The position numbers and the translations under genes were made by a program. From positions 1 through 43,148 of the forward strand of contig DATIGE010000035.1 in assembly GCA_035454885.1 (NCBI GenBank): a stretch of 43,148 bases of DNA. Reading direction: 5' to 3'. The DNA is from a bacterium. GTDB taxonomy: Bacteria > UBA10199 > JACPAL01 > GCA-016699445. The notes under the pieces were generated by a model. The model had not been told where the DNA came from. It did not search any database and worked only from the letters and a program-made list of their open reading frames with translations. This document shows positions 16,795 to 28,532 of this stretch, in pieces; position 1 is the stretch's first letter; each line of letters begins with the position of its first letter.

Positions 16795-17895
16795 GTGACC
16801 TTTTTTTCCATGGGATTCTTTGACGACGAAATCGCCGCTCTGAAAGAGAAGGGCTTGTTCCGGGCCCTTCCCCGGACCCATCCGATGACGGATGGACCCG
16901 TGCTCAACTTTTGCTCCAACGACTACCTGGGTCTCGCCGCAGACCCAAGACTCAAGGCCGCCGCGAAGGCGGCGGTCGACCGCTACGGCGCGGGCAGCGG
17001 GGCGGCGAGGCTCATTTCCGGCAACAATGCCCTTTGCGACGAACTGGAGACGGCGCTGGCGGATCTGAAAGGCGCGGAGTCGGCTCTGCTTTTCAATTCC
17101 GGTTATCACGCCAATATCGGGACGATTCCGGCCCTCGCCGGCGAGGGCACCGTGATTTTTTCCGATGAATGGAACCATGCCTCGCTCATCGACGGTTGCC
17201 GGCTCTCAAAGGCGGAGACGGTCGTTTACCGGCACCATGACCTGAATGAACTCGAGGCCCGCTTACAAAAAACGTCCAAGAAGAAAATCATCGTCACCGA
17301 GGCCGTCTTCTCGATGGAAGGCGACGTCTGCCCCCTCGACGACCTCCTGAACCTCGCACAAAAATACGGCGCCCTCGTCTATTTGGACGAAGCGCACGCC
17401 GTGGGCGTCTTCGGCGGGGACGGCGAGGGACTCGCCCCCAAGAATCCGCCGGAAAACCTGATCTGCATGGGGACGCTCGGCAAGGCCTTCGGATCCTACG
17501 GGGCCTTCGTGTCGGGGTCGAGGTCCCTGCGCGACTATCTCGTCAACAAGGCGCGCTCCTTCATCTTCACCACGGCCTTGCCTCCCGCGGCCGCGGGCGC
17601 GTCGTTGGAGGCGGTGTCGATCGTCCGGAAGGAACGCGGGCGGCGTCAAAGGCTGTGGGACAACGTCCGGCGCTTGGGTGGAAAATCGCCGATCCGATCC
17701 GTCCCCATCGGTCCCGCTGACCAGACGATGGAGGTTTCGCGGCGCCTCCTGGCGGAGGGCTTTTACGTCCAAGGCATCCGCCCGCCGACGGTTCCCGAGG
17801 GCACGTCCCGTCTGCGCCTCACGGCGTCCGCCTCGCACACGCCGGATCAGATCGAATCTATTTTACGAGCGATCCGCAGTCTTTGCACTTTTTAG
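16795..17895 (+). CDS. bioF: 8-amino-7-oxononanoate synthase
   Basis: 366 residues from GTG at 16795 (AGGA 4 nt upstream); an ATG at 16810 is an alternative. PLP fold type [42 protein letters not shown], and the PLP lysine in [11 protein letters not shown]. It condenses a pimeloyl thioester with alanine. It is divergent from bioB, and its 3' end overlaps mscL by 38 bp on the other strand. Confidence 0.93.
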   Translation: MTFFSMGFFDDEIAALKEKGLFRALPRTHPMTDGPVLNFCSNDYLGLAADPRLKAAAKAAVDRYGAGSGAARLISGNNALCDELETALADLKGAESALLFNSGYHANIGTIPALAGEGTVIFSDEWNHASLIDGCRLSKAETVVYRHHDLNELEARLQKTSKKKIIVTEAVFSMEGDVCPLDDLLNLAQKYGALVYLDEAHAVGVFGGDGEGLAPKNPPENLICMGTLGKAFGSYGAFVSGSRSLRDYLVNKARSFIFTTALPPAAAGASLEAVSIVRKERGRRQRLWDNVRRLGGKSPIRSVPIGPADQTMEVSRRLLAEGFYVQGIRPPTVPEGTSRLRLTASASHTPDQIESILRAIRSLCTF

Positions 17896-18289
17896 CCTTG
17901 ATGGGGATCGCCGACAGGCATTCCGGACATTCCTTCGTGGTCGGGTCGGCCGGCGCGGGGGCCTTTTTGAACCGGTTCAACTGCTTCACCACCAGGAAGA
18001 TCACGAAGGCGAGGATCACGAAATCCAGCACCGTGTTGATGAAGAGGCCGTAATTGAGCGTCGGCGCCCCGGCCGCCTTGGCCGCGGCGATGGTCGGGAA
18101 GTCGCCGCCCGAGAGGTTGACGAAGAGGTTGGTGAAGTCGAGCTTGCCCAGCAGGAGACCGATCGGCGGCATGATCACGTCGCTGACAAGAGAGCTGACG
18201 ATCTTGCCGAAGGCTCCGCCGACGATGACGCCGATGGCCATGTCCATGACGCTGCCTTTCATGGCAAATTCTTTGAACTCTTTTAACAT
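17858..18289 (-). CDS. mscL: Large-conductance mechanosensitive channel with C-terminal zinc ribbon
   Basis: 143 residues starting [28 protein letters not shown], the classic MscL N-terminus and first helix. The second helix is [20 protein letters not shown]. The C-terminus carries two CxxC pairs (CPECLS...CKDCGS), a zinc-ribbon extension absent from E. coli MscL but seen in some other bacteria. The inner-membrane pore opens under membrane tension to release solutes. GGAGGG lies 6 nt before the ATG. Longer upstream reading frame is unlikely to be coding. Confidence 0.94.
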   Translation of the reverse strand: MLKEFKEFAMKGSVMDMAIGVIVGGAFGKIVSSLVSDVIMPPIGLLLGKLDFTNLFVNLSGGDFPTIAAAKAAGAPTLNYGLFINTVLDFVILAFVIFLVVKQLNRFKKAPAPADPTTKECPECLSAIPIKAKKCKDCGSLVK

Positions 18290-18370
18290 GGGGGATCCCT
18301 CCGGGCCTCCCCCAAACCCCCTGCGTTCGCGCCCGGCTAAGCCGGATCGCTCACGCGACACGAGTGTTCG

Positions 18371-18412
18371 GAAAAAAAGAAGGCCGGATGGTCTTATAAA
18401 CCATCCGGCCTT
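18371..18412 (-). terminator. Rho-independent terminator of the OmpA-like gene
   Basis: A 13-bp perfect stem, AAGGCCGGATGGT with ACCATCCGGCCTT (18380-18392 and 18400-18412), and a 7-nt loop. On the minus strand it is followed by CTTTTTTTC. It lies 25 bp beyond the OmpA-like stop codon. Confidence 0.9.
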
Positions 18413-18436
18413 TCCGAACAACGGGTTCGAATCCGA

Positions 18437-19051
18437 TTACTGCAAATGCAACTCGATGCGGCGGTTCTGGTACATCCCGTCCTGCGTCGTGTTGTCTGCC
18501 ACGGGCGAGGACTCGCCCCTGCCGACCGCGCTCATGCGTTCGCGCTCGATGCCGTGGGCCGCGAACCAGTTGAGGACGGAGTTCGCGCGTGCCTCCGAGA
18601 GCTTCTGGTTGTAAGCGTCCGAGCCGCGGGAGTCGGTGTGGCCCTCGACCGTGATATGGGCCTTCGGCCGCCTCTGGAGGGCCGAGACGTTCTTTTCCAG
18701 GATGGGCACCGACTCGGGCTTGATGTCGGCCTTGGCGGTATCGAAGTTGATGCCGCGCAGGACGATGACTTCTTCCCTCGCGGCCTTCGGTGCCGGGGCT
18801 CCGACGGAGTACCAGCGTTGGCACTTTTCACCCGAGAGGCGGGAGGCCTTACAGGCGTCCGGTGAGGACTTTTCGTTCAGTTCGTACCAACGCGCGCACT
18901 TCTTGGCCTGACGGACTTCGGCCGGACAAGCGCCAGGGCTCGAGGCTTCCGGTGCCATGAGCGGCATCGGTTCCGCGGCCTGCGCCATGCGAGAGGCGGC
19001 CAGCGACGCCAAGATGGCGACGACGGCGACTGCGAGACGGCTGTTCTTCAT
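18437..19051 (-). CDS. OmpA-like peptidoglycan-associated protein
   Basis: 204 residues. Signal peptide (MKNSRLAVAVVAILASLAASRMAQAAE). A mid-region has four cysteines in two repeated ..CARWY../..CQRWY.. motifs (about residues 40-80). The C-terminal OmpA domain (about 95-204) has INFDTAKADIKPES, VEGHTDSRGSDAYNQKLSEARA and ..RRIEL. It should bind peptidoglycan noncovalently in the periplasm. There is no beta-barrel and no lipobox, so the link to the outer membrane is unclear. AAGGGGG precedes the ATG, and a strong terminator follows. Confidence 0.88.
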   Translation of the reverse strand: MKNSRLAVAVVAILASLAASRMAQAAEPMPLMAPEASSPGACPAEVRQAKKCARWYELNEKSSPDACKASRLSGEKCQRWYSVGAPAPKAAREEVIVLRGINFDTAKADIKPESVPILEKNVSALQRRPKAHITVEGHTDSRGSDAYNQKLSEARANSVLNWFAAHGIERERMSAVGRGESSPVADNTTQDGMYQNRRIELHLQ

Positions 19052-19160
19052 AAGGATGACCCCCTTTAGTGGTTGAATCAATAAATCCGATTGATGATCG
19101 ATCGCAACCGAAATAAGGGGTAAATTGAGATTTTTCAACAAAAATATCGAGGTCTTACTC

Positions 19161-22322
<3,162 letters not shown>

Positions 22323-22326
<4 letters not shown>

Positions 22327-22817
22327 GGGTTCTCCCTGATGACATCGAAAGAGGGGAGGAGTTTCTTCACCCGCTCCGAGACGTCCCGAATCAGGTCATC
22401 GGAGTAAAGGGTCTCCAGCCTCAGTTTCCGCTTTCGGACAAACGAAGTCTTGTTTCGAGAAATCCAAAGCCCCGCGGCTTCCAGTGAAGGTCGGAACAGG
22501 GGCCGCAGGTCATGGGCGAGTCGCCGCAATCCGACGGATGCCGGAGCCGTGCCCGTGATGACGGCGCGGGCGACCGTGTCCCGTTCGAAACGGTTCAGTC
22601 GAAGCGCCTTTCGGGGGGGCGGTTCGTCCAAAAGTTGTCCAGGAGTCGTCCCCAGGGCCTTTGCCAGCTTCAGCAGGGTTCCGACCGTGCAATCACGGCG
22701 GCCTAATTCCAGATCAATCAGGTTGGAGCGGGCGATTCCGGTGCGTTCCGACAACTCTTTTTGGCTGAGCCCTCGTGCAGCGCGCCAGAGTTGTATTTGA
22801 CGGGAAAGGGTCTCCAT
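22323..22817 (-). CDS. XRE-family regulator, probable antitoxin
   Basis: 164 residues from ATG at 22817 (METLSRQIQLWRAARGLSQKEL). Residues 5-62 are an HTH_3 domain (GLSQKELSERTGIARSNLIDLELGRR). The C-terminal 95 residues are unrecognised and rich in Arg and Leu. A 9-bp perfect palindrome sits over the promoter, as expected for autorepression. There is no Shine-Dalgarno, and the TATAAT box lies 4 nt before the ATG, so translation is probably leaderless. An in-frame ATG at 22850 lies upstream of the -10 box and is unlikely. Confidence 0.82.
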
Positions 22818-22821
22818 TCTT

Positions 22822-22857
22822 ATTATATGTAGTATTACTACTACATACATCTGTCAA
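22822..22857 (-). promoter_or_regulatory. Promoter and 9-bp palindromic operator of the XRE pair
   Basis: Minus strand: TTGACA (22852-22857), TATAAT (22822-22827), and between them, overlapping the -10, TATGTAGTA-TTAC-TACTACATA (22826-22847), a perfect inverted repeat. The 24-bp spacing between TTGACA and TATAAT is too long, so the true -10 may be TACTAC at 22829-22834 (17-bp spacing). Either gives a leader of at most a few bases. Confidence 0.65.
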
Positions 22858-22942
22858 GTCGCCGCTCGAAACCGTTGGCGGCACGCGAGGGGCGTAAATT
22901 TCATTTTCCTTCCCGCCGTTTCATGTAGGATGGCAAGCTCGC

Positions 22943-24442
22943 ATGCCGGCCCGATTTCTTCGCAGAACCGCTCTGGTCGCACTCTTCCTCGCCATCATTG
23001 GAATGGCGGGCCGCGCCGCGACGGCGGAGACCGTTTACCTGACCGAGCAAAAGGTCATCGACCTGGCCTTGGAGAAGAACTTGTCCGTCCTGGTGGCGGG
23101 GGAGGACCGTGAGATCGGGCGGACGGGGATTCAAGGCGCCAAGTCGGTCTACGATACGCAGCTCTCTTTGACGGCGGACCACCTGATCGACAAGCGCGAC
23201 CAGGCCATTCCCGTCTTCGGGACCGACAACCGGACCACCAATTGGAATCTCGGTCTTTCGCGCGCGTTTCCGACCGGCACTCGGGCGGACCTCAATTGGA
23301 CCAACCAGCGAAATTCCACGAACTCTCCGTTCGCCACCCTCAATCCCTACTACGAGCCGGCGGTCGAGATGGCCCTCCGACAGCCCGTCCTGAAAAATAC
23401 CTTCGGTAAGCAGGACCGCGGCGGGGTGGCCCTGGCCAAGAAGCGGTTTGAGGAGATCGACTTTCTCGCCCGCCGGCGCGTGATGGAGGCGGTCTACGGC
23501 GTGCTCTCCGACTATTGGGCCTGGGTGACCCACCGGGGAAACGCCGACGTCACGGAAACCTCCGTGGCCGAGGCGCGCCGGTTAGAGGCCCTCGCGGCGG
23601 AGAAGAAGATCTTCGGGCTCTACGAGACGACGGACGTCCTCGCCGCCCGCGCCAACCGGATGCAAATGGAGAACCAGCTCACCGAAGCGATCCGCCAGAG
23701 GGACGACGCCCTCGGGCGCCTCAAAAGAGGGCTCGATTTCCCGGACGAGGAGGACGCGCGGTCGTCCGATGCGGTTCCCGTTTCGGCGGGGGGCGGGGGA
23801 CGCGAGGACGCGCTGGCCTCCGCGATGGCCAACCGCTCGGACTACGCCGCCGCCCGGGCCCGGGTCGAGGCGCAGAAGATCGAGGTCTCCCTCGCGCGGA
23901 ACCGCAAGTGGCCGCAAATGGATCTGGTCGCTTCCCTCCGGCTGAATGGCGTCGACACCTCCTACGGCAGCTCGCTCGGTGAGATCGGCGGCGGCGATCA
24001 CCCCGCCTACTTCTTCGGCGGCGAGTTCGCCTGGCCGATCGAGAACCGCCTCGCCAAAAGCGAGTCCCGGCGCGCCGAGCACGAGAAGAAGAAGGCCCTC
24101 TTCGAACTCAAGGACGTCGAGAACCGGGTCGCGCAGGAGGTCGAGGAGCGCTGGCGCGAGGTCCAGAGCACTCGGAAGCAGGTCGCGAACGCCCGCGAGA
24201 TCGAGCGGGTCGAGCGGGAGAAGTGGACCTTGGAACTGGAGAAGTACCGGGTCGGCCGGTCGTCGAGCGACCTCGTCATCCGCTATCAAGAAGACTACCT
24301 CGAGGCCCGCCGGAGGGCATTGGCCTCCCTCTTCCAGCACCGGATGGCGGTCCTGGGATTGAAATTGGCGGAAGAAACCTTGGTTGAAAGACACCGCAAC
24401 GGCGGTGCGGCTCGGTCTTCGGATTCGGGGGGCTCGCCGTGA
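22943..24442 (+). CDS. TolC-family outer-membrane efflux protein
   Basis: 499 residues. Signal peptide (..IGMAGRAATAE). Two long helical hairpin regions, as in OEP/TolC proteins, with beta-strand segments such as GLSRAFPTGTRADLNW and PAVEMALRQPVLKN. The C-terminus is charged. It forms a trimeric outer-membrane exit duct. The stop overlaps the RND gene start by 4 nt, so the two are coupled. No periplasmic adaptor (HlyD/MFP) gene is adjacent. Confidence 0.9.
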   Translation: MPARFLRRTALVALFLAIIGMAGRAATAETVYLTEQKVIDLALEKNLSVLVAGEDREIGRTGIQGAKSVYDTQLSLTADHLIDKRDQAIPVFGTDNRTTNWNLGLSRAFPTGTRADLNWTNQRNSTNSPFATLNPYYEPAVEMALRQPVLKNTFGKQDRGGVALAKKRFEEIDFLARRRVMEAVYGVLSDYWAWVTHRGNADVTETSVAEARRLEALAAEKKIFGLYETTDVLAARANRMQMENQLTEAIRQRDDALGRLKRGLDFPDEEDARSSDAVPVSAGGGGREDALASAMANRSDYAAARARVEAQKIEVSLARNRKWPQMDLVASLRLNGVDTSYGSSLGEIGGGDHPAYFFGGEFAWPIENRLAKSESRRAEHEKKKALFELKDVENRVAQEVEERWREVQSTRKQVANAREIERVEREKWTLELEKYRVGRSSSDLVIRYQEDYLEARRRALASLFQHRMAVLGLKLAEETLVERHRNGGAARSSDSGGSP

Positions 24443-27400
24443 ATCTGTCCGAATTCTCGGTCAAGAACTCGCTGCTCGTCAACTCCCTCTCCATCTTTCT
24501 GGTGGTGGCCGGCCTGCTCGCCCTCTTCCGGATCGAGCGGGAGGCCTTTCCCAATTTCTCCTTCGACATCGTCGTCGTCAGCACCGCCTACCGGGGTGCG
24601 CCGCCGGAGGTGATCGAGAAGCGCATCACGATCCCCCTCGAGAAGGAGCTGAAGGAGGTCAGCGACATCAAGAAGATGTATTCGATCTCCGTCGAGGGGC
24701 TTTCCGAGGTCGTCTTGGAGCTCGACCCCGACGCCCCGGACAAGGACCGGATCTATAACGACATCCAGAAGGCCGTCGACGACGCGGACGACCTGCCGGA
24801 GGACCTCGAGGACGATCCCAAGGTGATCGAGCTTCAAACGAAGGACACGCCGCTCGTCATCGTCTCGCTTTCGGGCGACATGCCGGAGATGGAGCTGCGG
24901 GAGCTCGCGTTGCGCCTCGAGACGGAAATCCTGGACTTGAGCGAGGTTTCGAAGGTGCAGCGCGAGGGCCTGCGCGACCGGGAGATCTGGGTCGAGCTCG
25001 ATCCGGCGAAGATGGCGACCCATTGGATCTCCCTGACCCAGGTCACGGAGGCGTTGAGCGCGCGGAACGTCAACGTCGCGGGCGGGTTGCAGAAGGGCCG
25101 TGAGCGCGAGCTCATCCTCCGGACCTCCGGCGAGCTCGAGAACGCGGACGACGTGCGCCGCGTGATCCTCAGGGCCAACGAAGAGGGCCATTGGGTGCGC
25201 GTGGGCGACATCGCCGCCGTGAGCGACGGTTTTGAAGAGGAGCGCTTCATCGAGCGCACCGACGGGAGCCGTGCCATCAACCTGATGGTCGTCAAGAAGG
25301 ACAGGGCCGACGCCATCCGCCTGATGAAGGACCTCCAGACGGTCTTGGACGATTTCAAGTCGCGGAATAGGCCCGAGCTGAAGATCGCCCTGGTCGACGA
25401 CATCTCCTATTACATCAAACGACGCCTGAACGTCCTCATTTCCAACGGCTGGATCGGTCTCCTTTTCGTGATCATACCGATGGTCATTTTCCTGTCCTGG
25501 CGGGTCGCATTGGGGGCGTTGATGGGGATCGCGGTCGCTCTCCTCTCGGCCATCGCGGCCATGAATTTTCTCGGGATCAGCATCAACCTTATCTCCATGT
25601 TCGGGCTCATCATGGTCTTGGGCATGCTCGTGGACGAGGACCTGGTCGTCGCCGACAACATCTCCCGCTATCTGGAGGAGGGGAAGGCGCACGTCGAGGC
25701 GGCGATCGCGGGGTCCTCCGAGGTGGGGCGGGCCATCATCTCGACGGTCCTGACGACCATCATCGCCTTCATTCCGCTCCTGTTCATGAGCGGGATCTTC
25801 GGCAAGTTCGTAAGCGACATCCCCAAGGTGGTCATCATCACGCTCACCGCATCGCTCCTGGAGGCGCTCGTGATCCTGCCGTCCCACCTCTCGGACCTGA
25901 GCCGGCCCAAAAAGGAGGGGCAAAAATCGTCCTTCGAGAAAAAGGTTCAGCATCATTACTTCGACCGTTTCAGGGACCTCTATGTGCGCTCGCTCCGTTA
26001 CAGCCTCAAGCATCCGATTTGGACGACCGTCTTATCTTTCGGAGTCATCGCCCTCGCCGTCCTTTACGCCGTCCTCGGTCTGAAGTTCGTGCTGTTTCCC
26101 GCCAAGGGCATCGAGGCGTTCTTCATCCGGGCGCAGGCGCCCATCGGCACCTCCCTCGAACGGATGGAGGAAAAAATGCAGGTCCTGGAAAGACTCGCGA
26201 TGGTGCTTCTCAAGAACGAGCTGGATCACGTGGTGACGGACGTCGGCGTCGTCCAGAACGACCCCAGCGACCCTTTCACCGAGCGGGGCTCCCACGTGGG
26301 GCAGGTGGTGGTCTACCTGACCCCCGAGACGAAGCGCGACCGGGAGGCCGGCGAGATCATGGAGGCGCTTCGCGCGAAGCTCCCTCCGAGCGTCTCGGAA
26401 TGGGGATTCGAGCGCGTGAGCTTCGACCCGATCAAGCCGGGCCCTCCGGTGGGCAAGCCCGTCGCCGTGCGGATCCGCGGAGACGAACTGAAGGAATTGG
26501 ACGCACTCGCCGAGGACTTCAAGGCGGAGCTGGCCAAGTTTCCGGGCGTCGAGGATATCCGCGACGATTACGAGCGCGGCAAGGGGGAACTCAACATCGT
26601 CGTCGACGAGGAGAGGGCGTCGCAGGCCGGGCTCAATTACCAAGACATCGCGATGACGGTCCGCCAGGCGTTCCAGGGCCTGAAGGCGACGACCATCCGC
26701 AAGACGGACGACGAGATCGACGTGGTGGTCCGCCTCCCGGAGGAGAAGCGCCACGACCCCGGGGAAATCGAATCGCTGCTGATTGAGAACAAGATGGGCA
26801 ACCTGGTGCGCCTCGCGGACGTGGCGCGATTGGAGGAGGGCCCCGGCGTAAGCGAGATCAAGCACTTTGACCGAAAGAGAGTGGTCACGGTGACCGCCAA
26901 CGTGGACGAGGAGGTCATCACGTCCCGGGAAGTGAACACCCTTCTCAAGAAAAAATTCGGGACCGCCTCCAAGGACCATCCCGGCATCGCCTTTGCCTAC
27001 GGCGGGGAGGACGAGGACACGCAGGAATCCATGCGGAGCCTCTTCCGGGCGCTCGCCGGGGCGATGTTCCTGATCTTCATCGTCCTGCTCGTCACCTTCG
27101 AGTCCATGCTGCAGACCTTCATCATCATGCTGGCGATCCCGTTCGGTCTCGTGGGGGTTGTCATCGGCTTCGCGCTCGCCGGGGAGCCCATCGGATTTCT
27201 GGCGTTCCTGGGCATCATCGGCATGACCGGCGTCGTGGTCGACGGCGGTACGCTCGTCTTCGTCTTCATCAACCGCATCAAGAGGGAAGGCATTCCCATC
27301 AAGGACGCCATCCTGGCCGGTTGCGGCGTCCGGCTCCGCTCGATCCTCCTGACCACGCTCACGACCGTCCTGGGCATCGTCCCCGCCGCCTACGGCATCG

Positions 27401-27567
27401 GCGGCAGCGACCCCTTCATCCAGCCGATGGCGCTCGCCCTCAACTGGAGCATCGGGGTCTCGATCTTCTTCACCCTCTACACGGTGCCAAGCCTGTATTA
27501 CCTCGCCGACAAGGCGACGGTCCGAATGCGGAAGTTGCTCCCTTGGAACGGCGAGGAGAGGAGCTAG
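24439..27567 (+). CDS. RND-superfamily efflux pump inner-membrane subunit
   Basis: 1042 residues, full length for AcrB-like pumps, from GTG at 24439. N-terminal helix, porter domain, helices 2-6 (about residues 335-480), second porter domain, and helices 8-12 (about 870-1030). In TM4 the usual VDDAIVV is VDEDLVVADN, so the acidic pair is kept as Asp-Glu. In TM10, where AcrB has a lysine, the sequence is GVVVDGGTLVF. It exports substrates using proton motive force; the substrate is unknown. It is coupled to tolC. Confidence 0.92.
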   Translation: MNLSEFSVKNSLLVNSLSIFLVVAGLLALFRIEREAFPNFSFDIVVVSTAYRGAPPEVIEKRITIPLEKELKEVSDIKKMYSISVEGLSEVVLELDPDAPDKDRIYNDIQKAVDDADDLPEDLEDDPKVIELQTKDTPLVIVSLSGDMPEMELRELALRLETEILDLSEVSKVQREGLRDREIWVELDPAKMATHWISLTQVTEALSARNVNVAGGLQKGRERELILRTSGELENADDVRRVILRANEEGHWVRVGDIAAVSDGFEEERFIERTDGSRAINLMVVKKDRADAIRLMKDLQTVLDDFKSRNRPELKIALVDDISYYIKRRLNVLISNGWIGLLFVIIPMVIFLSWRVALGALMGIAVALLSAIAAMNFLGISINLISMFGLIMVLGMLVDEDLVVADNISRYLEEGKAHVEAAIAGSSEVGRAIISTVLTTIIAFIPLLFMSGIFGKFVSDIPKVVIITLTASLLEALVILPSHLSDLSRPKKEGQKSSFEKKVQHHYFDRFRDLYVRSLRYSLKHPIWTTVLSFGVIALAVLYAVLGLKFVLFPAKGIEAFFIRAQAPIGTSLERMEEKMQVLERLAMVLLKNELDHVVTDVGVVQNDPSDPFTERGSHVGQVVVYLTPETKRDREAGEIMEALRAKLPPSVSEWGFERVSFDPIKPGPPVGKPVAVRIRGDELKELDALAEDFKAELAKFPGVEDIRDDYERGKGELNIVVDEERASQAGLNYQDIAMTVRQAFQGLKATTIRKTDDEIDVVVRLPEEKRHDPGEIESLLIENKMGNLVRLADVARLEEGPGVSEIKHFDRKRVVTVTANVDEEVITSREVNTLLKKKFGTASKDHPGIAFAYGGEDEDTQESMRSLFRALAGAMFLIFIVLLVTFESMLQTFIIMLAIPFGLVGVVIGFALAGEPIGFLAFLGIIGMTGVVVDGGTLVFVFINRIKREGIPIKDAILAGCGVRLRSILLTTLTTVLGIVPAAYGIGGSDPFIQPMALALNWSIGVSIFFTLYTVPSLYYLADKATVRMRKLLPWNGEERS

Positions 27568-27627
27568 GGCCGATTCTTGTGGGGCGGTGGACGACCGGAT
27601 CTAACCCCTGTAGATTGCACCATGACG

Positions 27628-27659
27628 TTATCAAAATGAGAAAATTATCAATTTGAGAC
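27628..27659. promoter_or_regulatory. Second tandem TTATCA-N3-TGAGA element, candidate activator site
   Basis: TTATCA-AAA-TGAGAA (27628-27642) and TTATCA-ATT-TGAGAC (27645-27659), 17 bp apart. Same half-sites, spacer and tandem layout as at 835-867. The centre lies about 105 bp before the predicted sigma-54 start near 27748, the usual distance for an enhancer-binding protein site. Confidence 0.65.
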
Positions 27660-27721
27660 ACGTCTACACGCCGCAGGCTTACAAAAAACAAATAGTTTCA
27701 AAGGGGTGGCTCAACGACATC

Positions 27722-27736
27722 TGGCCCACGAGTTGC
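27722..27736 (+). promoter_or_regulatory. Candidate sigma-54 promoter of the exported-protein gene
   Basis: TGGCCC-N5-TTGCA: one mismatch in the -24 box, exact -12 box and spacing. The predicted start near 27748 leaves a 17-nt leader with GGGGAG before the ATG at 27765. Confidence 0.6.
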
Positions 27737-27764
27737 ACCACCTAATGGCTACGGGGAGTAAAAT

Positions 27765-28448
27765 ATGAAAAAACGGAATATCTTCCTAACAGCCTCCATC
27801 ATTCTCTTTCTGGCGTCAGGCTCCGTTCTCCGAGCAGAGGTCACAATGAGTCCGGAGAAGTTGAAAGACTTGCAGGTCAAGCCGTGGTTGCCCAAATCCA
27901 CCGCGACTTTCAGTGCATCGTTGCCCGCGCGGGTGGAAACGCCAGAGGTGCCCCACGTGACGATCGAGACGACCTCTTGCCGATATGCCGAAGAGGAGCC
28001 CACGGCATCCGAGTACGTTGACTACAAGGAAAGCCGCTACTGCCGCCTGCCGCTACCCGAGGGAGCCGTGGTCACGCGAATTACGGCTTTCATGGTTTCG
28101 GATGAGAGGGAGGACTCGGCTGCTTTTGTTGACCGATTGCTGGATAACGGCAACTCCTCCGCGAAATTCATCGTCGTTCCGGAACATGTGGTCGACGATC
28201 ACTACGTGACCGGGGCCGTCGTCTGTACCTCGGGGGGGACGAATCCCGGTTTTATGGCGATCCATGAGAGGAAGAAGACGTTCGATTGCCGGGTGGGCAT
28301 TCCCGTTGACCAGGATAGTTCTTTCTATGTTCGAATCGAGAGCCGGGTGAAGGCAAGGCCGGAATTTCGGGACGTCGTTATGACCTCTAAACACATCATC
28401 TTTCCGATCGTCAGACTGATTCAAGTGGAATACGAGGGCGGCAGTTGA
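27765..28448 (+). CDS. Exported protein of unknown function
   Basis: 227 residues. Signal peptide (MKKRNIFLTASIILFLASGSVLRAE). The mature part is probably beta-rich, with four cysteines (TSCRY, RYCRL, VVCTS, FDCRV) that could form two disulfides. I recognise no family. Base composition looks lower in GC than the neighbours, and the upstream 200 bp are AT-rich, which may mean an acquired or specially regulated gene. It sits behind a candidate sigma-54 promoter with a tandem activator site. Confidence 0.75.
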   Translation: MKKRNIFLTASIILFLASGSVLRAEVTMSPEKLKDLQVKPWLPKSTATFSASLPARVETPEVPHVTIETTSCRYAEEEPTASEYVDYKESRYCRLPLPEGAVVTRITAFMVSDEREDSAAFVDRLLDNGNSSAKFIVVPEHVVDDHYVTGAVVCTSGGTNPGFMAIHERKKTFDCRVGIPVDQDSSFYVRIESRVKARPEFRDVVMTSKHIIFPIVRLIQVEYEGGS

Positions 28449-28532
28449 GGATTGGACGGCTCGGCTTAGAATCCATCCAACCCTTGACAAACCAGGCAAC
28501 TTTTGCGTCTTTTCGCCGACTTAGAACGCCAG

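Noticed and set aside
16753-16795. CAACAT...ATGTTG inverted repeat across the bioB-bioF gap as a BirA operator.
   Set aside because: Arms are short, widely spaced and coincide with the two start codons; no match to the known BirA operator.
24295-26013. A 572-codon minus-strand open frame opposite the RND gene.
   Set aside because: High-GC shadow of a well-conserved gene; its composition (Asp/His/Arg rich) has no protein-like motifs. The same applies to 30925-32250, 941-2332 and 41404-42882.
28484-28512. TTGACA upstream of the RelA/SpoT-like gene as a promoter.
   Set aside because: No acceptable -10 box at 16-18 bp, so it is not annotated as a promoter.
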